Shown here piece after piece: positions 23,920-32,295 of a stretch of DNA of 39,757 nt. Location: the NCBI RefSeq assembly GCF_943912385.1, contig NZ_CALTTY010000015.1, positions 1 through 39,757 on the forward strand, in the 5' to 3' direction. Within the stretch, counting starts at the first letter, position 1. Each line of letters opens with the position of its first letter. This DNA comes from an uncultured Anaerococcus sp. (GTDB lineage: Bacteria > Bacillota > Clostridia > Tissierellales > Peptoniphilaceae). The translations under genes were made by a program, and so were the position numbers. Under the pieces are notes generated by a model. It worked only from the letters and a program-made list of their open reading frames with translations. It made no database searches and was not told the origin of the DNA.

Positions 23920-24717
23920 ATGCTTACAACACAATTTTTAAAATCAAGAACTTCCACTAGAGATTTCAAAGAAATGGATCTGAAGGAGGATGTATTAGAA
24001 AAAATCGATAAGATAATTGACTCGGAAATTATAAAGCTAGGTAAGGATGACCTAAGCTTTATAGTTCAAAGAGATGGTGAGTCTGTATATAAGGCCCTAG
24101 ATGGTCTGGCTGGCTACAGGGGAGTTATGATCAAGGCTCCAATATACCTTGCCTTAAATACCCTAAATGACGACCCAGCAAGTCTTGTAAAAGGTGCCTA
24201 CGGGGTTGAAGAGTTAATTACTGAATTTAATGAAATGGGTCTTGGAACTTGCTGGATTACAGTTGGTGATGTTGATTCACAAGTTAAAAAATCAATCTTT
24301 AACTACGACCATGGGGAAGTAAACATACTTCTAGCTATAGGATATCCGGTTGACGATACAGTTAGGGAAAATAAATTTGATGATAGGAAGGGGATAGGAG
24401 AGTTTGTTTTCCTTGATAAACTTGAAAGACAAGTTACAAGTGAAGACTTAGAACAAAGAGGACTTGATGAGTTATTTTCCTTTGCAAGGTTTGCTCCATC
24501 TGCCTATAATGAACAACCATGGAGATTTGTAATAATAGATGATTTAATCGAGCTATATATTGAAGATTACAAGGGAGAGGTAAATCTTATTGACGCTGGT
24601 ATCATTATGTACTATGTAGATAAGCTTGGTGAATCAATTTCAATGGGGTCAAACTGGGATATCAAGCCAGAAATTAATAACGACAAATACGTATATATAG
24701 CAAGCAAGAAATTATAA
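23920..24717 (+). CDS. Nitroreductase family protein
   Basis: A 265-residue FMN-dependent oxidoreductase. SRTSTRDFKEMDL is the conserved N-terminal FMN-binding opening, GVEELITEFNEMGLGTCWI is the central helix-strand, and FARFAPSAYNEQPWRFVII repeats the flavin-contact signature in the second half, as in the TM1586-type nitroreductases, in which one chain holds both halves. Substrate is unknown; family members reduce nitro compounds, quinones or flavins with NAD(P)H. An ATG at 23908 is possible, but ATG 23920 lies directly after GGGGGAAAAT and is preferred. It is divergent from the helicase gene; a UUCG-loop terminator follows. Confidence 0.85.
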   Translation: MLTTQFLKSRTSTRDFKEMDLKEDVLEKIDKIIDSEIIKLGKDDLSFIVQRDGESVYKALDGLAGYRGVMIKAPIYLALNTLNDDPASLVKGAYGVEELITEFNEMGLGTCWITVGDVDSQVKKSIFNYDHGEVNILLAIGYPVDDTVRENKFDDRKGIGEFVFLDKLERQVTSEDLEQRGLDELFSFARFAPSAYNEQPWRFVIIDDLIELYIEDYKGEVNLIDAGIIMYYVDKLGESISMGSNWDIKPEINNDKYVYIASKKL

Positions 24718-24721
24718 GATA

Positions 24722-24745
24722 AAGGACGCTTCGGCGTCCTTTTTA
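24722..24745 (+). terminator. UUCG-loop terminator after the nitroreductase gene
   Basis: GGACGC (24724-24729) pairs with GCGTCC (24734-24739) around a TTCG tetraloop, an especially stable cap, followed by TTTTT. The map ribosome site (AGGAGA, 24745-24750) begins at its end. Confidence 0.85.
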
Positions 24746-24758
24746 GGAGAGTGATATA

Positions 24759-25565
24759 TTGATTAGAATTTATAATGAAAGTTATTTTGAAAAAATGAGA
24801 CAAGCGGCTGAGGTTTTGTGTCAAACTCACTTAGCCATAAAAGAAGTAATTAGACCAGGTCTTACTACAAAAGATTTAGATAAATTTGCCAATAAATTTA
24901 TCGTAGACCATAAAAAAGCCATCCCAGCCCAATTAGGATACCAGGGATTTCCCTTTACTCTTTGTACATCAGTAAATGATGAGATCTGCCACGGCTTTCC
25001 TACAGATAAGCCTCTTCGAGAAGGGGATATCCTATCTATAGATAATGTGGTAAATTTAGATGGGGGATTGGCTGACTCTTGCTGGACCTATACTATTGGA
25101 AAGATGGATGATAAAGATCAAAAACTTGTTGATGTAAATCTCAAGGCCTTAGATAGAGCTGTTAAGGCAGCAGTGCCAGGAAATAGGATAGGAGATATAG
25201 GGGCTGCTATCCAGGAATATGTAGAAGGTGAAAATGGATTTTCTGTGATAAGGGATTTTATTGGTCATGGAATCGGTAAAGAAATGCACGAAGATCCTCA
25301 AGTACCACATTATGGAAAAGCTGGAAGAGGCCCAAGAATTGAAGCAGGAATGGTCTTTACAATTGAGCCAATGATAGCTATAGGTGACTGGCATATGAAA
25401 CTTGATGATAATGGATGGACAGCGAGGACTGTAGACGGATCAAAAGTTAGTCAATTTGAACACCAACTTATTATCCACGATGATGGGCCAGAAATCCTAA
25501 CTGACCAAAGTAAGTACAAACTTACAGAAGAAGACGTTAAATTTATAAAAGAATATAAGTTTTAA
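24759..25565 (+). CDS. map: Type I methionine aminopeptidase
   Basis: A 268-residue cytosolic enzyme that removes the initiator Met from new proteins. All five metal ligands are visible: Asp95 (LSIDNVV), Asp106 (GGLADSCWTY), His170 (FIGHGIGKEMHEDP), Glu203 (FTIEPM) and Glu234 (QFEHQL), with His79 (EICHGFP) in the substrate pocket. The SIDNVVNLDGG wording and the C-terminal extension past 250 residues differ slightly from the common form. It starts with TTG at 24759, 8 nt after AGGAGA, and no ATG is available before the conserved part. The gene stands alone between two terminators; many bacteria instead have map next to secY or adk. Confidence 0.93.
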   Translation: MIRIYNESYFEKMRQAAEVLCQTHLAIKEVIRPGLTTKDLDKFANKFIVDHKKAIPAQLGYQGFPFTLCTSVNDEICHGFPTDKPLREGDILSIDNVVNLDGGLADSCWTYTIGKMDDKDQKLVDVNLKALDRAVKAAVPGNRIGDIGAAIQEYVEGENGFSVIRDFIGHGIGKEMHEDPQVPHYGKAGRGPRIEAGMVFTIEPMIAIGDWHMKLDDNGWTARTVDGSKVSQFEHQLIIHDDGPEILTDQSKYKLTEEDVKFIKEYKF

Positions 25566-25596
25566 AAAAATCTACCCGAAAAGGTAGATTTTTTTA
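25563..25596. terminator. Bidirectional terminator between map and tdk
   Basis: AAAAATCTACC (25565-25575) pairs with GGTAGATTTTT (25582-25592) around CGAAAA, flanked by an A run on the left and a T run on the right. It serves both map (plus) and tdk (minus), whose stop codon lies in the T run. Confidence 0.85.
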
Positions 25597-26220
25597 ATCT
25601 TTATTTAAGTCTAGTTCTATTTGGTTTTTGTTTTTTTCTCGCTCGCTCATTTTTTCATTATAACAGGACCTGCACAAGGGTTCGTATACATCTTCTGATC
25701 CTATTTGGATTCTTGAGTCATCACTTGATTTTCTATAAGATGCCCAAGCATCTTCTCCACATGATGCACAGATGGCGTGGTGTTTTATAAGTTCATCAGC
25801 TAAAGGCATAATTTCTTTTATAATTTCAAAGGGTCTGGTTTTATAGTCCATATCAAGGCCAGAGACAACTATGGTAATATTTTTTCTCATTAATTTATTA
25901 AAAATATCAACTACCTCTGCTGGGGAGTTTGGGAAAAATTGCAATTCATCAATACCTATAGCGTCAACCTCGTTATTTTTTACATAAGCTATAATTTCAT
26001 TTAAGTCAGAAATTTTAATTGCATCTAAGCTAAGGTTATCATGGGATACAATTTTTTTATTATCGTCTCTGGTGTCGACATCAGGTTTAAAAGCTACAGT
26101 CTTATAGTTTGCTATAGTCATCCTATAGAGTTCTCTCCAAAGTGAGGTGGTTTTTCCCGAAAACATACTTCCAGTATGGACTATAAGTTTGCCTTGCTTT
26201 TTGATCATCTTCTTAAACAT
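25594..26220 (-). CDS. tdk: Thymidine kinase (type II)
   Basis: A 208-residue enzyme that phosphorylates thymidine to dTMP, the salvage route that goes with the nucleoside importer in this window. Visible are GSMFSGKTTSLWRELYR (P-loop, 17-33), IGIDELQFF with the catalytic Glu, and the zinc-binding CASCG and PLCRSCY pairs flanking the lasso loop. The C-terminal tail is charged. Its start codon overlaps the ychF stop by 8 bp (ATGTTTAA), so the two are coupled, with ychF first in transcription. Met5 could be an alternative start. Confidence 0.93.
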   Translation of the reverse strand: MFKKMIKKQGKLIVHTGSMFSGKTTSLWRELYRMTIANYKTVAFKPDVDTRDDNKKIVSHDNLSLDAIKISDLNEIIAYVKNNEVDAIGIDELQFFPNSPAEVVDIFNKLMRKNITIVVSGLDMDYKTRPFEIIKEIMPLADELIKHHAICASCGEDAWASYRKSSDDSRIQIGSEDVYEPLCRSCYNEKMSEREKNKNQIELDLNKD

Positions 26221-27319
26221 TAAACTTAAATTCCACTACATCCCCATCTTGCATGATGTAGTCCTTGCCTTCCATGCGGAGCTTGCCTGCTTCTTTTGCT
26301 TTAACAATACTTCCCGCTTCAACAAGGTCGTCATAGGATATAACATCTGCCATTATAAATCCGCGGGCTATATCTGTATGGATTTTACCTGCAGCATTTT
26401 GGGCACGAGTCCCCCTGGTAATAGTCCAAGCACGGGTTTCCATTTCCCCTGTTGTTAGGAAGGAGATTAGGTTTAAGGTCTTATAGGAATCTCTTATAAC
26501 TCTATCTGTACCAGATTCTGTTAGTCCAATCATTTCAAGAAATTCCTCTCGTTCTTCCTCTGTTTCAAGTTCAGATATTTCTTGCTCGATTTTTGCTGAT
26601 ACGACTGTTACCTCAGACCCTTCAGATTTTGCAAAATCTCTTACCATATTCACATATTCATTGCCTGTTGCGTCGTCTGCAGCATCTTCTTCATTTACAT
26701 TGCATACATAGATAATTGGTTTACTTGATAGAAGTTGGTAGCTTTTAAGAAGTTTTCTATCTTCTTCGTTAAGGTCTAGGACTCTGGCAGATTTTCCTTC
26801 TTCTAGCACCTTAACAATTTTTTCGAGTAACCCTACTTCAGCGCGGGCACTTTTATCAGCCTTGGCTACTTTTCTTTTTTTCTCTAAGACCTTATCAATG
26901 AGCTCCAGATCTGATAGAATTAGCTCAAGGTTTATAGTTTCGATATCTCTTAAAGGATCAACTGATCCGTCAACGTGGGTTACATTTGGATCATCAAAGC
27001 ACCTTAATACTTCCACAATTGCATCAGTTTCTCTGATATTTGATAGGAATTTATTTCCTAGTCCTTCACCCTTGCTTGCACCTTTGACAAGTCCGGCTAT
27101 GTCATAAAATTCAACAACAGCTGGGACGATTTTTTTAGAATTACTCATTTTTGCAAGTACATTTAGTCTTTCATCAGGTACATTTACCAGCCCAACATTT
27201 GGGTCAATGGTAGCAAAAGGATAATTTGCTATTAGGGCACCTGCTTTGGTTATGGCATTAAATAATGTTGACTTGCCAACATTAGGTAGGCCGACTATTC
27301 CTAGTTTCATCTTATTCAC
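26213..27319 (-). CDS. ychF: Redox-responsive ATPase YchF (Obg-type GTPase family)
   Basis: A 368-residue P-loop NTPase that binds ribosomes and prefers ATP over GTP. LGIVGLPNVGKSTLF is the G1 loop (from residue 6), ANYPFATIDPNVGLV and FYDIAGLVKGASKGEGLGNKF form the switch regions (G3 is DIAG), and NVNEED is the altered G4 motif (Asn-x-x-Glu instead of NKxD) that explains ATP use. The C-terminal TGS domain ends DYIMQDGDVVEFKFNV. The length is normal (363-368). The upstream region is AT-rich. It overlaps tdk by 8 bp on the same strand. Confidence 0.95.
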   Translation of the reverse strand: MNKMKLGIVGLPNVGKSTLFNAITKAGALIANYPFATIDPNVGLVNVPDERLNVLAKMSNSKKIVPAVVEFYDIAGLVKGASKGEGLGNKFLSNIRETDAIVEVLRCFDDPNVTHVDGSVDPLRDIETINLELILSDLELIDKVLEKKRKVAKADKSARAEVGLLEKIVKVLEEGKSARVLDLNEEDRKLLKSYQLLSSKPIIYVCNVNEEDAADDATGNEYVNMVRDFAKSEGSEVTVVSAKIEQEISELETEEEREEFLEMIGLTESGTDRVIRDSYKTLNLISFLTTGEMETRAWTITRGTRAQNAAGKIHTDIARGFIMADVISYDDLVEAGSIVKAKEAGKLRMEGKDYIMQDGDVVEFKFNV

Positions 27320-27410
27320 TCTCTCTTTTTCTTTATTTTTTTAACGCTTATATTATAATGGAATTGCAGAAAAAATCAATCAGTAGACTTTTATAAAAGC
27401 CTAAATAATC

Positions 27411-27419
27411 TGGTATAAT
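27411..27419 (+). promoter_or_regulatory. Extended -10 promoter of the pepP-uvrC-hprK run
   Basis: TGGTATAAT, the same extended -10 box as before the DUF4230 gene. A leader of about 85 nt follows. It contains AGGAGTAA twice (about 27477-27484 and 27502-27509), the second copy being the working ribosome site of pepP. Confidence 0.5.
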
Positions 27420-27511
27420 AGTATAGAGAAAAATAAAGTTAATTAGCTAAAAATATTATAAAAAAGATTCTAAGAAGGAGTAACCTTTTCGAGTATCAGG
27501 AGGAGTAAAGG

Positions 27512-29281
27512 ATGAATATTGATAAAAGAGTAGAAAAACTTAGAGAATTGATGAGGGAGAGGAAGATTGATGCTTATATAGTTGCTACATCTGATCCCCA
27601 CCAATCTGAATACCTGGCAGATTATTATAAGACTAGGGAGTTTATTTCAGGGTTTACTGGTTCTGCTGGTACAGCAGTGATTACCATGGAAGAAGCAAAG
27701 CTTTGGACTGACTCCAGGTATTTTATCCAAGCTGAAAGAGAGCTTGCTGGCTCAGAGTTTGAACTTATGAAAATTGGTGCTGAAGACTGCCCGACTATAA
27801 TTGAATACCTTGATGAAAATATAGCTGAATTTGGTAAAATTGGTTTTGATGGAAAGTGCTACTCTGTTACCGGATATAAGGATTTATCTGAAAATATGGG
27901 GGCTAGGATTTTAATATCTGACCTTGATTATATATCTAAAATATGGGAAGATAGGCCAAGTATGCAAAAAAGTAAGGTATGGATTCATGATGATAAGTAC
28001 TCAGGCCTTAGCTTATCTGATAAGCTTCATATATTAAGAGAAAAAATGTCAGAAAATAATGCTGATTATAGCTTTATAGGGGCACCAGAAGATATTTGCT
28101 ACCTACTAAACATCAGGGGTAATGACGTAGACTATAATCCTGTTGTCCTTTCCTATATGTTAGTTTCCCATGATAGGGCTTATTTATGTATAGATGAAGA
28201 AAAATTGGATGGACCTGTCAGAGAGCATTTGGAAGAAAATGGAGTAAGTATTTATTCTTATAATCATATATATACCCTTTTAAAAAATATTCCAGGTAAA
28301 AATAGGGTCTACTTAGATCCTTCTAGGACAAATGTAGCCATTTATGACTCTATAAATTCTAATGTTAAGATTAGCCAGGGTACAAATTTAACCAGCCTAA
28401 TGAAGGCTATAAAAACTGATACTGAAATAGAAAATACAAAAAAAGCCTATATCCTTGATGGGGTTAGCTTAGTTAAATTCTTTAACTGGTTAGAAGTAGG
28501 TGCTAAGACTGGAAGTTTAAATGAGCTAGTTGCTTCAAATAAACTCCATGACCTAAGAAGTGAAAATGAAAGTTTTATTGAAGATTCTTTCGAAACTATA
28601 GCTGGTTACAAGAAAAATGCAGCCATAGTCCACTACGCACCATCAAAGACTGGGTCAAAGACTATAAGAGATGAGGGGATGATTCTAGTTGATTCAGGGG
28701 GGCATTATAAAGAAGGCACTACCGATATTACAAGAACCTTAGCCCTAGGAAGTCTTAGAGAAGATGAAAAAATTGACTATACCCTTGTCTTAAAATCGTT
28801 TTTAAGCCTATTTTTAGCTAAATTTAAAGATAAGACCACAGGGCAAAGACTTGATATGATTGCCAAATATCCTTTGTGGAAGGCTGGAAAGGACTTCTTC
28901 CACGGTACAGGCCACGGTGTTGGTTTTGTCCTTACTGTCCATGAAGGACCCCAGGCAATATCAGAAAGAAATACAGTCGAGTTTGTTGAAAATATGACAA
29001 GCTCAATAGAACCAGGTCTATATATTGAAAATAGTCATGGTATAAGGATTGAAAATGAGGTTTATGTGAAAAAAGCTTTTGACAACGACTTCGGTCATTT
29101 CTTAGAATTTGAAAACCTAACCTACGTTCCAATAGATACCAGACCTATAAAGCTTAATATGCTAAGTACGGAAGAAATTGACTGGGTGAATTCTTATAAT
29201 AATAAATGTTATGAACTTCTAAGTCCTTATCTTGAGGGTGATGACTTAGAATATTTGAAAGAGAGTTGTAAGGAGATTTGA
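27512..29281 (+). CDS. pepP: Xaa-Pro aminopeptidase (M24B, three-domain type)
   Basis: A 589-residue cytosolic metallopeptidase that cleaves the bond before a penultimate Pro. It has the long, APP1-like three-domain layout: two creatinase-like N-terminal domains (first starting RKIDAYIVATSDPHQSEY, the second around residues 160-300), then the M24 pita-bread domain with ILVDSGGHYKEG and TTDITRT (two Asp ligands), HGTGHGVGFVLTVHEGP (His ligand) and SSIEPGLYIE and GIRIENEVY (two Glu ligands). All five metal ligands are present. Its TGA overlaps the TTG start of uvrC by 3 bases (TTGA), so it is the first gene of a coupled pepP-uvrC-hprK run. Confidence 0.9.
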   Translation: MNIDKRVEKLRELMRERKIDAYIVATSDPHQSEYLADYYKTREFISGFTGSAGTAVITMEEAKLWTDSRYFIQAERELAGSEFELMKIGAEDCPTIIEYLDENIAEFGKIGFDGKCYSVTGYKDLSENMGARILISDLDYISKIWEDRPSMQKSKVWIHDDKYSGLSLSDKLHILREKMSENNADYSFIGAPEDICYLLNIRGNDVDYNPVVLSYMLVSHDRAYLCIDEEKLDGPVREHLEENGVSIYSYNHIYTLLKNIPGKNRVYLDPSRTNVAIYDSINSNVKISQGTNLTSLMKAIKTDTEIENTKKAYILDGVSLVKFFNWLEVGAKTGSLNELVASNKLHDLRSENESFIEDSFETIAGYKKNAAIVHYAPSKTGSKTIRDEGMILVDSGGHYKEGTTDITRTLALGSLREDEKIDYTLVLKSFLSLFLAKFKDKTTGQRLDMIAKYPLWKAGKDFFHGTGHGVGFVLTVHEGPQAISERNTVEFVENMTSSIEPGLYIENSHGIRIENEVYVKKAFDNDFGHFLEFENLTYVPIDTRPIKLNMLSTEEIDWVNSYNNKCYELLSPYLEGDDLEYLKESCKEI

Positions 29282-31128
29282 AGAGGAAAGATCTAAAGGA
29301 AAAATTAAAAGAGCTACCGGATAAACCTGGCGTTTATATAATGAGAAATGCCCAGGGTGAGATAATCTATGTCGGCAAGGCAATATCATTAAAGAATAGG
29401 GTCAAGCAGTACTTTGACAATAATAAAAACAAGGGCGCCAAGGTTGTAGCCATGGTTAGCCACATAGTAGATTTCGAATATATAATTGTGCAAAATGAGG
29501 TCGAAGCCCTTGTTCTCGAGTCAAACCTTATAAAGAAAAATAGACCCAAATACAATATTGTTTTAAGGGATGACAAGCAGTATCCCTATATAAAAATAAA
29601 TAAGGAGAAATATCCGAGAATTCAAAAGGTAAGACAGGTCAAAAAGGATGGGGCAGATTATTTTGGCCCTTATCCTGATGCTTACGCAGTTAATGACGCC
29701 ATTGATTTGTTTCATTCATATTATCCCTTTAGAACTTGTAATTTAAATTTTGATAAGGGACAGAGTCTTGATAGACCTTGCTTAAATTATTTTATTAACA
29801 GGTGCAAGGGCCCTTGCATAGGGGAAGAGGATGAGGAAAGGTACCTTAAAAATATCGACGACGTAAGAAGATTTTTGGATAAGAAAGATAGGGTAATTCC
29901 TGATATGGTCCTTGAAAAGATGAATGAAGAAAGCGAAAAGCTAAATTTCGAAGTGGCTGCCAAATATAGGGACTACTATAGGGCTTTATCTATAATTTCT
30001 GAAAGGCAGTATGTCACAGAAACTGGTGGTGATGATGTCGATATTATTGCTATAAATAAGGGCGCATCTATAATAGTGGTCCAAGTTTTCTTTATGAGGA
30101 AGGGTCATATAGTCGATAGGGAACATTTCATAATTAAAAATGACTTTTCTGAATCAGAAGCAGACATCATGTCTTCATTTATTAAGCAATTTTACCTGGA
30201 CCTACTTTTTATCCCTAAAGAAATACTTGTACAAACAATGCCAAATGACCTTGATTCAATTACAGATTATTTAAATCATAAGAAGGGATCAAAGGTTACA
30301 ATTCATGAACCTAAACTTGGAAAAAAACATGAACTTATAACAATGGCAGCTAGGAATGCCCATGATATGAGGCTTAAGCACGAAAAAAGGATAAATAAAA
30401 AAGAAAGAAATAAGTCATCAGGTATAAGCCAACTTAAAGAAATTTTAAATTTATCTAAGGCAAATAGGATAGAAGCCTATGATATTTCAAATACATCTGG
30501 TGTTCAGTCTGTAGGTTCTATGGTTGTTTTTGAAAATGGAATTGCAAGTCCTAAGGAATACAGGAAATTTAAAATTAATACAGTGGAGGGCCCAGATGAT
30601 TATGCTTCATTGAAAGAAGTTTTAACTCGTAGGTTTTTAAATGCTAAAAAGGAAATCGCCAAAGGCAGTACCCATACTGGTTTTGGTAAACTTCCACACC
30701 TTATTTTGATGGATGGTGGCAAGGGCCAGGTAAGAATGGCCATGGAAGTTTTATTAGAGATGGATATAGACATAGAAGTGGCTGGTCTTGTAAAAGACGA
30801 TAAGCATACCACCAGGGGAATTATTTATAAAAATGATGAGATTCCTATAAGAAGGAGGGACCCAGTTTATAAATTAATTTATGAAATCCAGGAGGAAGCC
30901 CACAGATTTGCAATAAACTACCACAGGTCTCTTATGAGAAAGTCAATGAAAAAATCAGAATTGGATGAAATAAGGGGAGTAGGTGCGAAAACTAAGGCTA
31001 ACCTTTATAAGCATTTTAAAACGATTTCTAATATAAAAAAAGCAAGTGTTGAAGAATTGATGGAGGTTCCCTTAGTCGGTAGAGAATCTGCCCTGGAGAT
31101 ATATAAGTATTTTAGATTGAAAGGATAA
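29278..31128 (+). CDS. uvrC: Excinuclease ABC subunit C
   Basis: A 616-residue nuclease that makes both incisions in nucleotide excision repair together with UvrA/UvrB. The GIY-YIG domain opens with KPGVYIMRN and EIIYVGKAISLKNRVKQYF; the Cys-rich region is RTCNLNF and RPCLNYFINRCKGPC; the UVR motif that contacts UvrB is MVLEKMNEESEKLNFEVAAK; the RNase H-like domain has EAYDISNTSG and LILMDGGKGQ; the tail has two helix-hairpin-helix elements (DEIRGVGAKTKANLY and VPLVGRESALEIY). The start is TTG 29278, directly after AAGGAGA, in an overlap with the pepP stop. The next gene starts 2 nt after its stop. Confidence 0.95.
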   Translation: MKRKDLKEKLKELPDKPGVYIMRNAQGEIIYVGKAISLKNRVKQYFDNNKNKGAKVVAMVSHIVDFEYIIVQNEVEALVLESNLIKKNRPKYNIVLRDDKQYPYIKINKEKYPRIQKVRQVKKDGADYFGPYPDAYAVNDAIDLFHSYYPFRTCNLNFDKGQSLDRPCLNYFINRCKGPCIGEEDEERYLKNIDDVRRFLDKKDRVIPDMVLEKMNEESEKLNFEVAAKYRDYYRALSIISERQYVTETGGDDVDIIAINKGASIIVVQVFFMRKGHIVDREHFIIKNDFSESEADIMSSFIKQFYLDLLFIPKEILVQTMPNDLDSITDYLNHKKGSKVTIHEPKLGKKHELITMAARNAHDMRLKHEKRINKKERNKSSGISQLKEILNLSKANRIEAYDISNTSGVQSVGSMVVFENGIASPKEYRKFKINTVEGPDDYASLKEVLTRRFLNAKKEIAKGSTHTGFGKLPHLILMDGGKGQVRMAMEVLLEMDIDIEVAGLVKDDKHTTRGIIYKNDEIPIRRRDPVYKLIYEIQEEAHRFAINYHRSLMRKSMKKSELDEIRGVGAKTKANLYKHFKTISNIKKASVEELMEVPLVGRESALEIYKYFRLKG

Positions 31129-31130
31129 CT

Positions 31131-32135
31131 ATGACAGATAGTATAGATATAAATGACAAAAGTGAGCACATTTCAAAAGAAGTTAATAAGGGAGTTAAGA
31201 CTAAGAGCATAAAACTCCATAAGGTGATTGAAAATCTCGGTCTTGAAATTATTAGCCAGTCTACTGACTTTGAAGATATAGTACTTGAAAATGCAGATGT
31301 TAATAGACCAGGTCTTCAATTGACTGGATACATGGATGAGTTTCCCTACGAGAGACTCCAGGTAATAGGGACTGTAGAATATAATTATCTAACAAGTCTT
31401 GATAGTAAGATGCAATATGAGAGGTTTAGGGGGATTTTATCTTACGATATACCTGCTGTAATTTTTTCTTATGATAGGGAAATAAATGCAGATATAGTTG
31501 ACCTTTCAAGGTATTATAATGTTACTCTTTTAAGGTCTCCGTCAAAGACTACTAAGCTAATCTCTGACATATCAGACCAATTAGAATACCAACTTGCACC
31601 TACAACAAATGTTCATGGTGAGCTTTTGGACGTATTTGGTATAGGTGTTTTAATAATGGGTAAGTCATCAGTTGGTAAATCAGAAACTGCCTTAGAGCTT
31701 GTGACAAGAGGTCATAGACTTGTAGCAGATGATATGGTTGATATAACTGCTCTTGATAATAAACTTATAGGAGAGGCACCTGATAATATAAGGCATTTTA
31801 TGGAACTTAGGGGTCTTGGTATAATAAATGTAAGAAGACTTTACGGATCTGGAGCTATTAAAATGCAGTCTCAAATAGATATGGTTATCGAGCTTGAGCA
31901 GTGGAAGGATGATTTTGAGTACGATAGGCTAGGCATTGATGAGCACTATATTGATTTTTTAGGTATAAAAATTCCACATCTTGTTGTACCAGTAAGAGCA
32001 GGTAGGAATATTGGTCTTATTATAGAAGTTGCGGCTATGAATCAGAGGGAAAAAGCCTTCGGCTATAACTCAGCTAAGGTTATGACTGATAATATTTTCC
32101 ATCCAGAAAGACTTGATAATAATGTAGAAATATAG
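31131..32135 (+). CDS. hprK: HPr kinase/phosphorylase
   Basis: A 334-residue sensor enzyme that phosphorylates and dephosphorylates Ser46 of HPr, the core of catabolite control in Firmicutes. His162 (NVHGELLDVFG) and the Walker A GKSSVGKSE (177-185) are present, then RLVADD with the catalytic Asp, and the family signature VPVRAGRNIGLIIEVAAMN. The N-terminal domain (1-150) is also typical, with a short extra charged leader (residues 1-25). The gene starts 2 nt after the uvrC stop. Usual partners such as lgt or murB are not next to it; the PFOR genes follow behind a terminator and a new promoter. Confidence 0.95.
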   Translation: MTDSIDINDKSEHISKEVNKGVKTKSIKLHKVIENLGLEIISQSTDFEDIVLENADVNRPGLQLTGYMDEFPYERLQVIGTVEYNYLTSLDSKMQYERFRGILSYDIPAVIFSYDREINADIVDLSRYYNVTLLRSPSKTTKLISDISDQLEYQLAPTTNVHGELLDVFGIGVLIMGKSSVGKSETALELVTRGHRLVADDMVDITALDNKLIGEAPDNIRHFMELRGLGIINVRRLYGSGAIKMQSQIDMVIELEQWKDDFEYDRLGIDEHYIDFLGIKIPHLVVPVRAGRNIGLIIEVAAMNQREKAFGYNSAKVMTDNIFHPERLDNNVEI

Positions 32136-32157
32136 GGGCTAGGGCTCCTATTTTTTT
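32132..32157 (+). terminator. Terminator after hprK
   Basis: ATAGGGGC (32132-32139) pairs with GCTCCTAT (32144-32151; one G-U) around a 4-nt loop, followed by T7. Its left arm overlaps the hprK stop codon. Confidence 0.75.
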
Positions 32158-32184
32158 ACAAACTTTAAATTAATTTACAAAAAT

Positions 32185-32213
32185 TTGTCAACGGAAAATA
32201 TTTCCTATATAAT
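32185..32213 (+). promoter_or_regulatory. Strong promoter of the first nifJ copy
   Basis: TTGTCA (32185-32190), a 17-nt spacer and a perfect TATAAT (32208-32213). The spacer holds the near-palindrome GGAAAATATTTCC (32192-32204), which a regulator could use to block polymerase; no known operator consensus was matched. Confidence 0.7.
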
Positions 32214-32295
32214 AGAATTGTGAGGTGAAATTTTAATCCATATTAGCTCATGAAAAGCGTTTATAAAAATTAAATTAAAAGAGGAAGGTAAGTTT

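Noticed and set aside
27476..27511. Duplicated AGGAGTAA before pepP as evidence of a leader peptide
   Set aside because: No start codon with a usable frame follows the first copy; it may simply be a chance purine-rich repeat.
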